A DNA stretch of 64,000 nt from Gp6-AA40 sp035263125 (GTDB taxonomy: Bacteria; Acidobacteriota; Vicinamibacteria; Vicinamibacterales; UBA2999), in the NCBI GenBank assembly GCA_035263125.1, contig DATFRP010000082.1, positions 1-64,000 on the forward strand, given 5' to 3'. The position numbers and the translations under genes were made by a program. Each line of letters begins with the position of its first letter. Position 1 is the stretch's first letter. The notes beneath the pieces were generated by a model, which worked only from the letters and a program-made list of their open reading frames with translations, was not told the DNA's origin and ran no database searches. This document shows positions 9,192-17,603 of this stretch, one piece after another.

Positions 9192-10508
9192 CTACAGCTC
9201 CAGCGCCCCAGTACTCACGCCGAACTTGTCGATCTCAGCCCCGTACTTCTGCGCGACAGTCAACATCACGTTGGCCAGCTGCGTGCCCTTCGGCGCCGCG
9301 ATGTGACGATTGCCCTTGAAGGCACCGGCGGCGCTGCCGACCATGAGATAGGGCACATCGAGCGGCGAGTGAGTATTGCTGTCGCTCATGCCGCTGCCCC
9401 ACAGGATGGCGGAGTGATCGAGCAGGGTGCCATCGCCGTCCGGCGTGTTGCGCAGCCGTTCGAGGAACTTGCCGAAAATGCCGATCTGATAGGTGTTCAG
9501 CTTGACCAGCAGCGCCAGCTTCTCGGCCTCGTTGCCGTGATGCGACACGTGGTGCCAGGGCTCGTTGAACCCGAGGTTCGGGAAGACGAGCTGACTCGCT
9601 TCGCGGTTCAGCATGAACGTGAACACGCGGGTGAGATCGGCCTCGTAGGCGAGCGCCATCAGATCGAACATGACGGTCGCGTGCTCTTCCCACGAGTCGG
9701 GCACGCCGACCGGAGCGACCGGCACGTTGATCTCGGTCGTGGCCTGCTTCTCCGCCCGCTGAATGCGACCCTCGATCTCGCGCACGTGATCGAGATACTG
9801 ATCGAGCCTCACGCGGTCGCGCGCGCCAAGGCCTCGTTCGAGCTGGGCCACATCGCCGGTTACTGAATCGAGGATGCTGCGGTTCTGACGCATGCGCGTC
9901 ACCCGTTCGGCGGTCGACCCCGGCCGGCCGAACATCCGCTCGAAGACGACGCGCGGGTTCGTTTCCATCGGCATCGGCGTAGTCGGCGTCTTCCATGCGA
10001 TGGTGTTCATGTACGCGCAGCTGTAGCCGACGTCGCAGGCGCCAACGTACCCCGTGAAATCCTCCGTGCCGATCTCGAGCGACGGGAACACGGTGTCGCT
10101 ACCGATCTTGCCGGCGATGATCTGATCGAGCGACGTGCCGGCGACGAAGTCCTCGGCTTCCGTTCGCTTGGGCGCACTGCCGGTCAACCAGGTGCCGGTG
10201 CTGACGGCATGTGTGCCAGCCAGCGGCCGGTCCATGTTCGACACGACGATGACCTGATCGCGGAACGACTCGATCGGCTTGAGGATGGCACTGAACTCGA
10301 AGCCGACGCCGGTGGTCGACGGCGTCCAATGGCTCGGCCGCTCACCCATCGGCACGAACACGGCGCCGAAGCGTCGCGTGGGCGCGGCCGCAGTGTTCAC
10401 GGTGGCCGTCATCGCCGGCACCATGGCATCGAGCAGCGGCAACGCGAGCGTCGCCCCCATGCCCCGAAGCACCGCCCGGCGAGAGAGAGACGTTTTGGTG
10501 ATGAACAT
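9192..10508 (-). CDS. DUF1552-family protein with Tat signal
   Basis: 438 aa. The N-terminus carries a twin-arginine signal (SRRAVLRGMGATLALPLLDA), so it is exported folded. The rest matches DUF1552, a family known from Planctomycetes, Verrucomicrobia and Acidobacteria, with no proven activity; recognisable segments are NMDRPLAGTHAVSTGTWLTG, LWGSGMSDSNTHSPLDVPYL and GTQLANVMLTV. I chose ATG at 10506-10508 because GGAGACC lies just upstream; the longer reading would start on TTG. It sits directly downstream of the DUF1592 protein, its usual partner gene, which makes a joint extracytoplasmic function likely. Confidence 0.88.
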   Translation of the reverse strand: MFITKTSLSRRAVLRGMGATLALPLLDAMVPAMTATVNTAAAPTRRFGAVFVPMGERPSHWTPSTTGVGFEFSAILKPIESFRDQVIVVSNMDRPLAGTHAVSTGTWLTGSAPKRTEAEDFVAGTSLDQIIAGKIGSDTVFPSLEIGTEDFTGYVGACDVGYSCAYMNTIAWKTPTTPMPMETNPRVVFERMFGRPGSTAERVTRMRQNRSILDSVTGDVAQLERGLGARDRVRLDQYLDHVREIEGRIQRAEKQATTEINVPVAPVGVPDSWEEHATVMFDLMALAYEADLTRVFTFMLNREASQLVFPNLGFNEPWHHVSHHGNEAEKLALLVKLNTYQIGIFGKFLERLRNTPDGDGTLLDHSAILWGSGMSDSNTHSPLDVPYLMVGSAAGAFKGNRHIAAPKGTQLANVMLTVAQKYGAEIDKFGVSTGALEL

Positions 10509-10519
10509 CACGGTCTCCA

Positions 10520-10553
10520 ACGAATGCAGAATGCAGAATTTAGAATGCAGACA
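10520..10553. repeat. AATGCAGAATGCAG word repeat
   Basis: Short run of the degenerate word AGAATGCAGAATTTAGAATG in the 45-nt gap between the DUF1592 and DUF1552 genes. It looks like a single-arm member of the word-repeat class. Confidence 0.45.
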
Positions 10554-13094
10554 CTAATCGGCCCGCGCGATTCTGCCTGATTGCCCTTCTCCTGCCGGGG
10601 CTTTCACCCTCATTTGAAACGGCACACTGCGAACGATGCCAAGCACGATCGATGAAAAACGATAGTCTTCACGCTGTGCGTCGCGCACGATCGTTCTGAC
10701 CGCCGGCATATCGGCGGCCGTCAGCCCTCGACCAAGCGCGTAGGTTAGCAATTTCTCCGTCGTCGTGCGTACGAACGTCTCGGGCTCGCGCACGAGCGCC
10801 TTACGCAGCTCGACGACGCCGTTGATCGACGTCCCGTCCACGAGCTGTCCGGACGCATCGACCGGCGTTCCACGCGTCCCGCCGTCACGGGTCCGCCAGG
10901 CACCGGTCGCATCGAAGTTCTCGAGTGCGAGCCCGGCCGGATCGATCATGCGATGGCAGCTCGCACACGCCGGATTGTGGCGGTGCTGCTCCATCCGCTC
11001 GCGGACCGATTGCGGCTTACGCGCCTCTGTGTCTTCGGGGAACGGCGGCACGACATCGGGCGGAGGCGGCGGCGGCGAGCCCAGCACGTTTTCGAGTATC
11101 CACTTGCCGCGCTGCACCGGCGACGTGCGATTGGGGTGCGACGTCACCATCAGGAGCGCGCCCTTCCCGAGCAGGCCGAAGCGCGCCTCATCCTGCAGCG
11201 TCACGCGGCGGAAATGCGTGCCGTAGACGTTCGAGATGCCGTAGTGCCTGGCCAGCCGCTCGTTGAGGAACGTGTAGTTGGCCGTCATCAGATCGACGAC
11301 GCTGCGATCCTCGCGGACCATCGAGTTGAAGAACATCTCGATCTCGGTCTGCAGCGAGGTGCGGAGGTTGTCGTCGAAGTCGGGGAACTCGTGCGAGTTC
11401 GGCTGCTTGTTCTTCAGGTTGCGCAGCTGCAGCCACTGACCGAGGAAGTTGTCGACGAGCGCCTGCGACTTCGGATCGGCGAGCATCCGGCGGACCTGCA
11501 GTTCGAGCACGGCAGGCGTCGACAGAGTCCCCTTCTCCGCGAGCTCGAGCAGGCGATCGTCGGGAATCGTGCTCCACAGGAAGAACGAGAGCCGCGACGC
11601 GATCTCGAGATCGGGCAGCCGGTAGGCCGCACCGCTCGCCACATTCGACGGATCGCGCTCGACACGGAAGACGAACTTGGGGCTCGACAGGATACGTCGC
11701 AACGCGAGATCGATCCCGGCGTTGAAGGTCCCACCTTCTTCGCGACCGCGCTCGTAGAACTCCTGCAGCACGCGCAGGTCCTCGGCCGTGACGTCGGCGC
11801 GATACGCGCGCCGCGCCACCGTCGAGAGGATGCGCTTCGCACAGGCGGACTCTTCAGACACTGCCTTCGGCGTACAGACGAAGATGCGGCGACGACTCGG
11901 TGTGTCGCCGACGCCGGAGGGATTGAAGGGACCGGTGAGCAGCACCTCGTCGATGTGCGGCTGTCCGGAGAAATCGATCGTGTCGGCGGAGCTGCGCACA
12001 TACGGCTGCAGCCGGCGGGTATTCAGCGCATGCGTCTTCTCGAGAAACGCGACGGTGATCACGTGCGGTCCCGCTTTGAGCGGCACGCGGACGGTAAAAC
12101 GTCCATCGACCGCATCGCCGGTGGTCGTCGGGTTGTCGCTCGACGCAGCGATCTCGGCGTTCCCGCCGAACGAGGCCAGGTGCACGCGCTCGCCGTCAAC
12201 CGCGATCTCGAGTTGATGCGGGTACTCGAGACCGCGCATCGTCCCGAGGTTCGTGCGGAACAATCGCACCTGGAACTGATACTCGCCATCGAGCGGGAGC
12301 GTCCGGTGAATCGCAATCCCACCGACCGTGCCGAGCGGCAGCCCTTCGATATGGCGATCCTGCGACGCATCCTGCCGCACTCTGAACAGCTCGCCCATCG
12401 GCGGCGTGTGTGGATCGCCGATGGCCAGCGCACTGATGCGCTCGGCAGCATCCAGATAGCTTTCGAGCAGCACCGGCGAGACGCCGAGCACGTCGGCGTT
12501 GTTGTCGAACCCGCCGCTCGAATCGTCGGGCGGCAGCAGCGAGCTGACGTCGACGTCGACCGAGAGCAGATCACGAATCGCGTTCGCGTATTCGGCACGG
12601 TTCAACCGGTGTGCGAGCGGACGACCGGGGTTCGGCTTTTCACGTGCAGTCCGATCCAGCGTGGTCTCGAGCGACGACACGAACGCAGCGCGCGTCGCCG
12701 CATCGGGTCGCGGCATCGCGGCCGGAGGCATCATCCCTGCGCGGACCTTGCGAATGACTTTTTCCCACACATCTGCGTGGGCGGGAACATCGGCTGCGAG
12801 AATCTGATCGAGCGCCAACCCGCCGGTCTTCAGCCGCTCGTTGTGGCAGGTGATGCAGTAAGTGGTGACCGTCTGGCGATAGTCAGCGGGCGTCGTGGAC
12901 ACCTTCTTGACCGTCGTGGCTTGAGCGGAAGGTGTCTTGACCGCCGGAGCTTGAGCGGAAGCGGTCTTGACCGCCGTAGCTTCAGCGGAGGCGGTTGGGC
13001 GAACCTGCGTCTGACGAGGCTCTGCCGCACGCAGACTCCACGCGTAGCCTGCGAACGCGACCGCGACGAGAACTGTTCCCAGCCGACGGCTCAT
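10554..13094 (-). CDS. DUF1592/1588/1587/1595/1585 protein with cytochrome-c-type motifs
   Basis: 846 aa exported protein. After a signal peptide (about 1-24) and a decapeptide-repeat linker comes a c-type heme site, YCITCHN, of the Planctomycete cytochrome domain. Then follow, in the standard order, DUF1587 (HRLNRAEYANAIRDLL), DUF1595, DUF1592 (FFLWSTIPDDRLLELAEKG), DUF1588 (SHPNRTSPVQRGKWILENVL, with a second CxxCH in CASCHRMIDPAG) and DUF1585 (YALGRGLTAADMPAVRTIV). The family is probably an electron-transfer or oxidase module of unknown substrate. ATG at 13092-13094 was chosen from the signal peptide; a GTG one codon earlier is possible. It is upstream of DUF1552 on the same strand. Confidence 0.88.
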   Translation of the reverse strand: MSRRLGTVLVAVAFAGYAWSLRAAEPRQTQVRPTASAEATAVKTASAQAPAVKTPSAQATTVKKVSTTPADYRQTVTTYCITCHNERLKTGGLALDQILAADVPAHADVWEKVIRKVRAGMMPPAAMPRPDAATRAAFVSSLETTLDRTAREKPNPGRPLAHRLNRAEYANAIRDLLSVDVDVSSLLPPDDSSGGFDNNADVLGVSPVLLESYLDAAERISALAIGDPHTPPMGELFRVRQDASQDRHIEGLPLGTVGGIAIHRTLPLDGEYQFQVRLFRTNLGTMRGLEYPHQLEIAVDGERVHLASFGGNAEIAASSDNPTTTGDAVDGRFTVRVPLKAGPHVITVAFLEKTHALNTRRLQPYVRSSADTIDFSGQPHIDEVLLTGPFNPSGVGDTPSRRRIFVCTPKAVSEESACAKRILSTVARRAYRADVTAEDLRVLQEFYERGREEGGTFNAGIDLALRRILSSPKFVFRVERDPSNVASGAAYRLPDLEIASRLSFFLWSTIPDDRLLELAEKGTLSTPAVLELQVRRMLADPKSQALVDNFLGQWLQLRNLKNKQPNSHEFPDFDDNLRTSLQTEIEMFFNSMVREDRSVVDLMTANYTFLNERLARHYGISNVYGTHFRRVTLQDEARFGLLGKGALLMVTSHPNRTSPVQRGKWILENVLGSPPPPPPDVVPPFPEDTEARKPQSVRERMEQHRHNPACASCHRMIDPAGLALENFDATGAWRTRDGGTRGTPVDASGQLVDGTSINGVVELRKALVREPETFVRTTTEKLLTYALGRGLTAADMPAVRTIVRDAQREDYRFSSIVLGIVRSVPFQMRVKAPAGEGQSGRIARAD
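12904..12993. repeat. Three 30-nt tandem repeats in the DUF1592 linker
   Basis: Units 12904-12933, 12934-12963 and 12964-12993 each encode a decapeptide of the type ASAQAPAVKT just after the signal peptide. They form a flexible Ala/Lys-rich linker ahead of the heme motif; copy number may vary between strains. Confidence 0.75.
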
Positions 13095-13225
13095 CACACG
13101 TGAACCCTCGCCGAAGCCGCGGAGCGGCGGAGGCGGGTCACCTGCCCCCCGCCGAGGCATCGACCATTTTCGCTCCAAGAACGACACTTCGCGAGACTAC
13201 GCGAAGTGTACCGCAATAAGGACAC

Positions 13226-13254
13226 GCCGGGCCTAGAGATCAGGCCCGGCCTAC
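13226..13254 (-). repeat. REP-type hairpin with 5' GTAG
   Basis: On the minus strand GTAG (13251-13254) is followed at once by GCCGGGCCT-7 nt-AGGCCCGGC (13226-13250), a perfect 9-bp stem. It lies downstream of one secreted-protein gene start and upstream of the next stop, between two same-strand genes. Confidence 0.75.
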
Positions 13255-13279
13255 ATTGTCCGCTCAGCAGCGTTTTTGA

Positions 13280-14119
13280 CTATCTTTTTTTCCCGTCGGC
13301 CCCGACGTAATGCTGCGCGCTCTTGTCGATGCACACGAATTCAATCAACTGCGTGTCGGGCAGCAGCCGGTTGTTCACCGTCGCGGTGAACGGCTTCGTG
13401 TAGGCCTTCGGGTCGTCGACCGTGACTTCGATCACAAGTGAACCGTAGTTGGGTCGGCGGAACCGCTCGATCAGCTTGCCCGCGCTCGTCAATGGACTGC
13501 CTCGCACGTCGAGCCACCCATCGTCCATGAAGCCGACCGTCTCGACGACGAGCGTGTCGCCTTCCCATCGGCCGGTGGAGTAGCCGTTCCACCACGGTTC
13601 AGCGTCCTTCGCGGGCATCCGCCCGTCGAGGAAGATCTCGCGCACCGTCGTGCCTGAGCCTTCGTAGATGGCGATCACTTCCGACGGCGTCTGGATGATC
13701 TTCTTCGGATAGGGGTGCGAGGTCATCTGCATCACACCCATCGGCAGGCAGTGCGCATCGGGATTGTCCTTGCTGTTATCGGCCATCCGCTTCTTCACGA
13801 GCTCTGCGGCCCACGGTTGGTAGGGCGCGCCGCCCGGCGTCTGATCGCCGATGTTCCCGAACACCGATCCCGACGGCGGCAGCTCGCCCGTGCCCTCGGC
13901 CGCGACCGGTGCTGGTCCCCTACCGCGCCGGCCCTGAATGGTTTCCCAGACGCCGGAGAGATCGGGCTTGCCATCCGCGGTGCGCGGTGCGGGGCCCTTG
14001 AGATCGACTTGGCCATCAGAGGTTTTCGGGCCCGGCGTCGAGTACTTCGGCCACTGCGCCCCGAGCGGCACCGAGGCGGTCAGCGTGAAAACGATTGCTG
14101 CGGTCAGGAGATGCTTCAT
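13280..14119 (-). CDS. Secreted WEGDTL-family protein of unknown function (copy 2 of 3)
   Basis: 279 aa. A signal peptide (ends near PLGAQ, residue 22) leads into the family preamble (TADGKPDLSGVWETIQG), then YSTGRWEGDTLVVETVGFMD, DGWLDVRGSPLTSAGKLIER and DDPKAYTKPFTATV. It is shorter than the copy at 20578-21609, lacking the C-terminal 60-70 residues. The function is unknown. It lies 185 nt upstream of the DUF1592 gene on the same strand with a REP element between, so co-transcription is possible but not shown. Confidence 0.85.
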   Translation of the reverse strand: MKHLLTAAIVFTLTASVPLGAQWPKYSTPGPKTSDGQVDLKGPAPRTADGKPDLSGVWETIQGRRGRGPAPVAAEGTGELPPSGSVFGNIGDQTPGGAPYQPWAAELVKKRMADNSKDNPDAHCLPMGVMQMTSHPYPKKIIQTPSEVIAIYEGSGTTVREIFLDGRMPAKDAEPWWNGYSTGRWEGDTLVVETVGFMDDGWLDVRGSPLTSAGKLIERFRRPNYGSLVIEVTVDDPKAYTKPFTATVNNRLLPDTQLIEFVCIDKSAQHYVGADGKKR

Positions 14120-14207
14120 GGCGTCTTTTCCGAAGCATACACTCCGGCGGCGAAGAAACGTGTCGCTGCTCGCAGCGACGACGATGGGGCGGCCCTTCAG
14201 CGCAGCC

Positions 14208-15488
14208 TCAGGGTTTCGTCACCTTGATTCGTCCGTCCTTCGCTCGCGTCGCCACGCCGGCAGCCAACGACCGCTCCACGACCGCGTTCCACTCGCTCGC
14301 AAAGGGCGCACGCAGGTGCGCGGGGACCCGCAGGATCGCAGTGTCGTGTGCGACACGGTACGCCGATCGGCGGCGCGCCCGCTCTCTGTCGCTCATCTTC
14401 GGCCAGTCGTCGACCGATGCCTTGCGCTGGGCGAGTGCCAAGAACAGATTATCGCGGGCGGTGCAGAATACGACCGTGAAACCATTCGCTTCGAGCGCCC
14501 GGACTGCGGAGGGCTCGTCGAACGTCTGGAGATGGAACGGGTTCAGGGTGTTGAACATCGACTTACCACATTCGAGAAACTCGCCCTCCAGCGGCTCCTG
14601 ATATACATACAGAAATCCGCCCGGGTTGAGCCGCTCTCGCACGATCGCGAGAAACGCCTTCGGCCGCACCGAGTGCGTCAGCATGTGATTGCTGACGATC
14701 AGATCGAAGCCTCCTTCAAACGGAATCTCGAAGTTCTCGAAGTCGATCGGACACGCCGTGGGGATGCCGTAGGTCTCTTCGATGAGGAAGCGCTGGTTCT
14801 CGAACAGCGTCATCGCGAAGCAATCGGCCCCGTAGAGGCGCTTCAGGATCGCGCTGATCGACCCAAGGCGCGACCGGATTTCGAGCACGCGCGGCGAGCG
14901 CAGCGGCGCGAGCGACCCGAGAATCTCGACGTGCATGCTGTTCGCCAGCCGATCGTTCATGAGAGAGGGCAGATAGTCCTTTCGCGTCAGCCCACTGTGG
15001 TCGGAGACGAACACCCCCTTCGACACGAGCCGCTGCAGATGCGCGCGCGTCTCCTCGGTCAGCGACGAGGAACTGAGGGCGAGCTTGCCGGGACGGGGCG
15101 CGCCGACCTCGGCACGGCCGAGCGTCTCCTCGAAACGCTCGAGGAGCCAGAGGTAACGATCACCGGCAGGACGCCGCGCCGCATACACCACGCCGCACCC
15201 GTGGCACAGCGAGTAGTCGTAGATCGCCGATGCAGCGTCCGGTGTGCGATCGAACAGCGCGAAACGGTTGTAACGGCTGACTCTGGTCGACTCTGAGCCG
15301 TCGCACACCGGGCACGTCTCGAGCCTGAGAATTGGACCGCTTGGACACGGCGAGTCGTTTTCACCGTCGTAAACGAGCCGCTCGCCGCTATCCGGCGTGG
15401 TGACCGCCGCCGCGGCCGGGAGCGGCGCCGTGCCGTTCGACCGGTTGAGCACGAAAGCGCGTACTCCCCGCGCCACTCTGCGGAGCAT
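14208..15488 (-). CDS. SAM-dependent methyltransferase with N-terminal Cys-rich (zinc-ribbon-like) motif
   Basis: 426 aa, class I SAM methyltransferase of the Methyltransf_13/23 type. Two CxxC pairs (CPVCDG and CHGCGVVY, about residues 59-110) form a probable zinc site seen in sugar C-methyltransferase relatives. The SAM-binding core begins at VLEIRSRLGSISAILKRLYG (about residue 215) and is atypical in lacking a clean GxGxG. The post-core motif is FDLIVSNHMLTHSVRPKAFL, followed by LNPGGFLYVYQEP. Its substrate is unknown; surface polysaccharide or lipid modification is a guess from the family. No ribosome-binding site is obvious before the ATG. Confidence 0.75.
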   Translation of the reverse strand: MLRRVARGVRAFVLNRSNGTAPLPAAAAVTTPDSGERLVYDGENDSPCPSGPILRLETCPVCDGSESTRVSRYNRFALFDRTPDAASAIYDYSLCHGCGVVYAARRPAGDRYLWLLERFEETLGRAEVGAPRPGKLALSSSSLTEETRAHLQRLVSKGVFVSDHSGLTRKDYLPSLMNDRLANSMHVEILGSLAPLRSPRVLEIRSRLGSISAILKRLYGADCFAMTLFENQRFLIEETYGIPTACPIDFENFEIPFEGGFDLIVSNHMLTHSVRPKAFLAIVRERLNPGGFLYVYQEPLEGEFLECGKSMFNTLNPFHLQTFDEPSAVRALEANGFTVVFCTARDNLFLALAQRKASVDDWPKMSDRERARRRSAYRVAHDTAILRVPAHLRAPFASEWNAVVERSLAAGVATRAKDGRIKVTKP

Positions 15489-15579
15489 GGAAGAAGCGGA
15501 ATTCTATCAGTTCCGGCGTTCTTGGTGATTGCCGACACAGCCGCGTGGTTGACGAACGCGCGGAGGCCGACACGTGAGA

Positions 15580-16074
15580 TCAGTAGCGCTCGTACCAGCG
15601 GCGGCTGCGCACCGCCACTGCTTTCTGGACGTTCCCGACCCATCCGGCGGCAAGGTTCGCATCCGGTTGGGACACGCCGACCGAAATCAGCAGCCCTCGC
15701 ATGTCGTCCTTCAGGCCGTCGATCTGCCGCTCGCTGAACTCATGAGCGACGACCGTGGTCCACAGGAGTGTCGTCAGTCGAGACCGTGTATCCGCGTCGA
15801 TGGAACGATTGACCAGCATCGGACAGAGAGTGCTCGAGAGCCCGCGGACGGCAGTCGTGACCTCGGGACCTTCTGCGAACGACGTCAGATCGTCTGTCAG
15901 TTCGACGACCGACTCCTTGCTACCCGCGGCTACGCGCTCGATATCGATCCCAATGTCCATGAGCCGCTTCGGCACATCGCCGCTCTGTTTGGGCACGTCG
16001 CCGTCACTCTGGCGGCAACCGGCGAAGCTACTTGCCAAGATCAACGTGAGCACACAGACCAGACAGCGTCTCAT
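15580..16074 (-). CDS. Small putative lipoprotein
   Basis: 164 aa. It starts with a typical lipoprotein signal (MRRCLVCVLTLILASSFAGC), with Cys20 as the likely lipidated residue although Phe at -3 is unusual. The mature part is mostly helical and contains no domain I recognise (VVELTDDLTSFAEGPEVTTA; EFSERQIDGLKDDMRGLLIS). I chose ATG at 16072-16074 because the signal peptide begins there; the long in-frame extension upstream is Arg-rich and implausible. It lies 68 nt downstream of the acyl-CoA-ligase-like gene on the same strand. Confidence 0.7.
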   Translation of the reverse strand: MRRCLVCVLTLILASSFAGCRQSDGDVPKQSGDVPKRLMDIGIDIERVAAGSKESVVELTDDLTSFAEGPEVTTAVRGLSSTLCPMLVNRSIDADTRSRLTTLLWTTVVAHEFSERQIDGLKDDMRGLLISVGVSQPDANLAAGWVGNVQKAVAVRSRRWYERY

Positions 16075-16142
16075 CGCATCAGAGTGACCGACCTCATCTG
16101 TCCTGTCAAACGGCGCAAGCGGCCTCTGCAGTCGCTCAACGA

Positions 16143-17204
16143 TCAACCCTGAACCCGATAGTTTCCGAACTCGCGCCGCAGTTCGTCCTCGGCGTGCAGG
16201 ACACGAAGCCAGTCGCCGGTCGCGATCTGTGCGGTGTCGGCCATATTCGGCGGTTGAATCACCTGGATGCCGAGCGCGTGGAAGCGCTGATACAGCCACG
16301 AGTAGTGCGCGGATCCGCTGACGACGATGCGAGCGCGTCGAACCTCGGGCCAGCGGTCGGACTCGTGTTCGAGCACGTCGAGCACCGCCAGCCACACCGG
16401 CAGCGTGGCGCTCGTGAGCGTGACGCCATGCGCCGAAATCAGCTCGAGGAGACGATCGGGCTCGATGAGTGATCCCGGCAGCACGAGCCGGCTGCCCTGC
16501 ATCAGCGCGGCATACGGCATGCCCCATGCGCTGGCATGACACATCGCCATCGCCGGCAGCACCGTGTCGGAGCGCTCGATCGAAAACTGTCCGGGAGACG
16601 AGATCGAGTACGCATACAGCGCAATCGCACGATGCGTGAAGACGACACCGGGCAACCGTCGCGCGGTGCTCGACGCGTCGCAGATCACGGCCGGCATGTC
16701 CTCGTCGAGATATGCGTCCTCGGGCTCGCCGCTGCTCTCTTCGAGGAGTTCCTCATACGCCTCGTAGCGGTGGCACAACGAGCCGCCCTTCGACGGCGCC
16801 ACGATCACGAGCTCGGGGCTAATCAGCCTTCGCAGGCGCTCGAAGAGCGGCAGCAGCACGTCGTCGACGATGAGAACCCGATCCTCGATATGGTTGACGC
16901 TGCGCGCGAGCGCTTCGACCGGCTGTCGCATGTTCAGCGCGTGGACGACGCCGCCGACAAGCGGCACTCCGAAGCACGCCTCGAGATGAAGGTGGTGGTT
17001 CCACATCAACGTGGCCACCCGGTCGCCGCGGCGGAGTCCGCACTCCTGCAGCGCCGCGCCGAGCGCACGTACGCGAGCGCGAAAGGTCTTGTACGTGGCG
17101 TAGTGGGTTCTGCCGTCGGGCAGCTGCGAGACGATCTCTGCGGTCGGAAACAGCGAGACCGCCCTCTCGAGCAGCGACTCGACCGTCAATGGCGAGGCAC
17201 TCAT
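16143..17204 (-). CDS. Truncated acyl-CoA ligase-like protein, probable pseudoenzyme
   Basis: 353 aa, clearly related to the N-terminal domain of fatty-acyl-CoA synthetases (RGDRVATLMWNHHLHLEACF; ALAMQG-type core MAMCHASAWGMPYAALMQGS). The full family is about 540 aa; the whole C-terminal domain is missing. The AMP/phosphate loop normally reads TSGTTGxPKG but here is CDASSTARRLPGVVFTHR, and the adenine motif normally reading GMTET is NMADTAQIA. Catalytic adenylation is therefore very unlikely. The frame is open, GAGGAGG precedes the ATG, and the gene is 33 nt after a small conserved gene, so it may be a kept binding or regulatory protein rather than debris. Confidence 0.75.
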   Translation of the reverse strand: MSASPLTVESLLERAVSLFPTAEIVSQLPDGRTHYATYKTFRARVRALGAALQECGLRRGDRVATLMWNHHLHLEACFGVPLVGGVVHALNMRQPVEALARSVNHIEDRVLIVDDVLLPLFERLRRLISPELVIVAPSKGGSLCHRYEAYEELLEESSGEPEDAYLDEDMPAVICDASSTARRLPGVVFTHRAIALYAYSISSPGQFSIERSDTVLPAMAMCHASAWGMPYAALMQGSRLVLPGSLIEPDRLLELISAHGVTLTSATLPVWLAVLDVLEHESDRWPEVRRARIVVSGSAHYSWLYQRFHALGIQVIQPPNMADTAQIATGDWLRVLHAEDELRREFGNYRVQG

Positions 17205-17237
17205 CGCACGCCTCCTCGTTCCCTGAAGGTCCCTGGG

Positions 17238-17453
17238 CTATTCGTGTGAGTCATGACCATTCCCTTTTTTCGACATCGGCTCCACGTGCCGCCAGAGACG
17301 CGCGAGCATGTCCAGGAGCTCGCCGGTCGACGTGAAGCTTGCTGTCCGACCGGACGCAATGTGCTCGACTCGCCCCTCGACCTGGCCGCACTCGAAATCG
17401 GTCGACGGACGGAACTGCACGACGAACGCACCAGCATGCTGAAAGTCGTTCAT
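17238..17453 (-). CDS. Small 71-aa protein divergent from the AAA/TPR regulator
   Basis: 71 aa, no signal peptide. The core reads GAFVVQFRPSTDFECGQVEG and SGRTASFTSTGELLDMLARL, a small beta-rich fold followed by a helix; I have the impression of a recurrent small acidobacterial family but cannot name it. GAGGAG lies 7 nt before ATG 17451-17453, which fixes the start. It is 150 nt divergent from the large regulator at 17604, and is followed by the acyl-CoA-ligase-like gene. Confidence 0.65.
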   Translation of the reverse strand: MNDFQHAGAFVVQFRPSTDFECGQVEGRVEHIASGRTASFTSTGELLDMLARLWRHVEPMSKKGNGHDSHE

Positions 17454-17603
17454 CGCCGTACTCCTCATCGTTCGACGTCGCCGCCTTCGAAGGTGCCGCG
17501 CGGCGAGAGCCGCGGTTGCAAAGCGTTCATCACGAGTCGAGAATAGCCAGCGGTCCGACGGCCGGTCATAACGGAGCGGTCTTGTTGCAGTGATGTTTCA
17601 GTA

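Noticed and set aside
10953..13103. 716-codon open frame antisense to the DUF1592 gene
   Set aside because: Composition is that of a shadow frame; the sense strand carries all expected motifs.
15580..16542. N-terminal extension of the small lipoprotein to 16542
   Set aside because: The extension overlaps the ligase-like gene in another frame and is Arg-rich; a lipoprotein signal begins at 16074.
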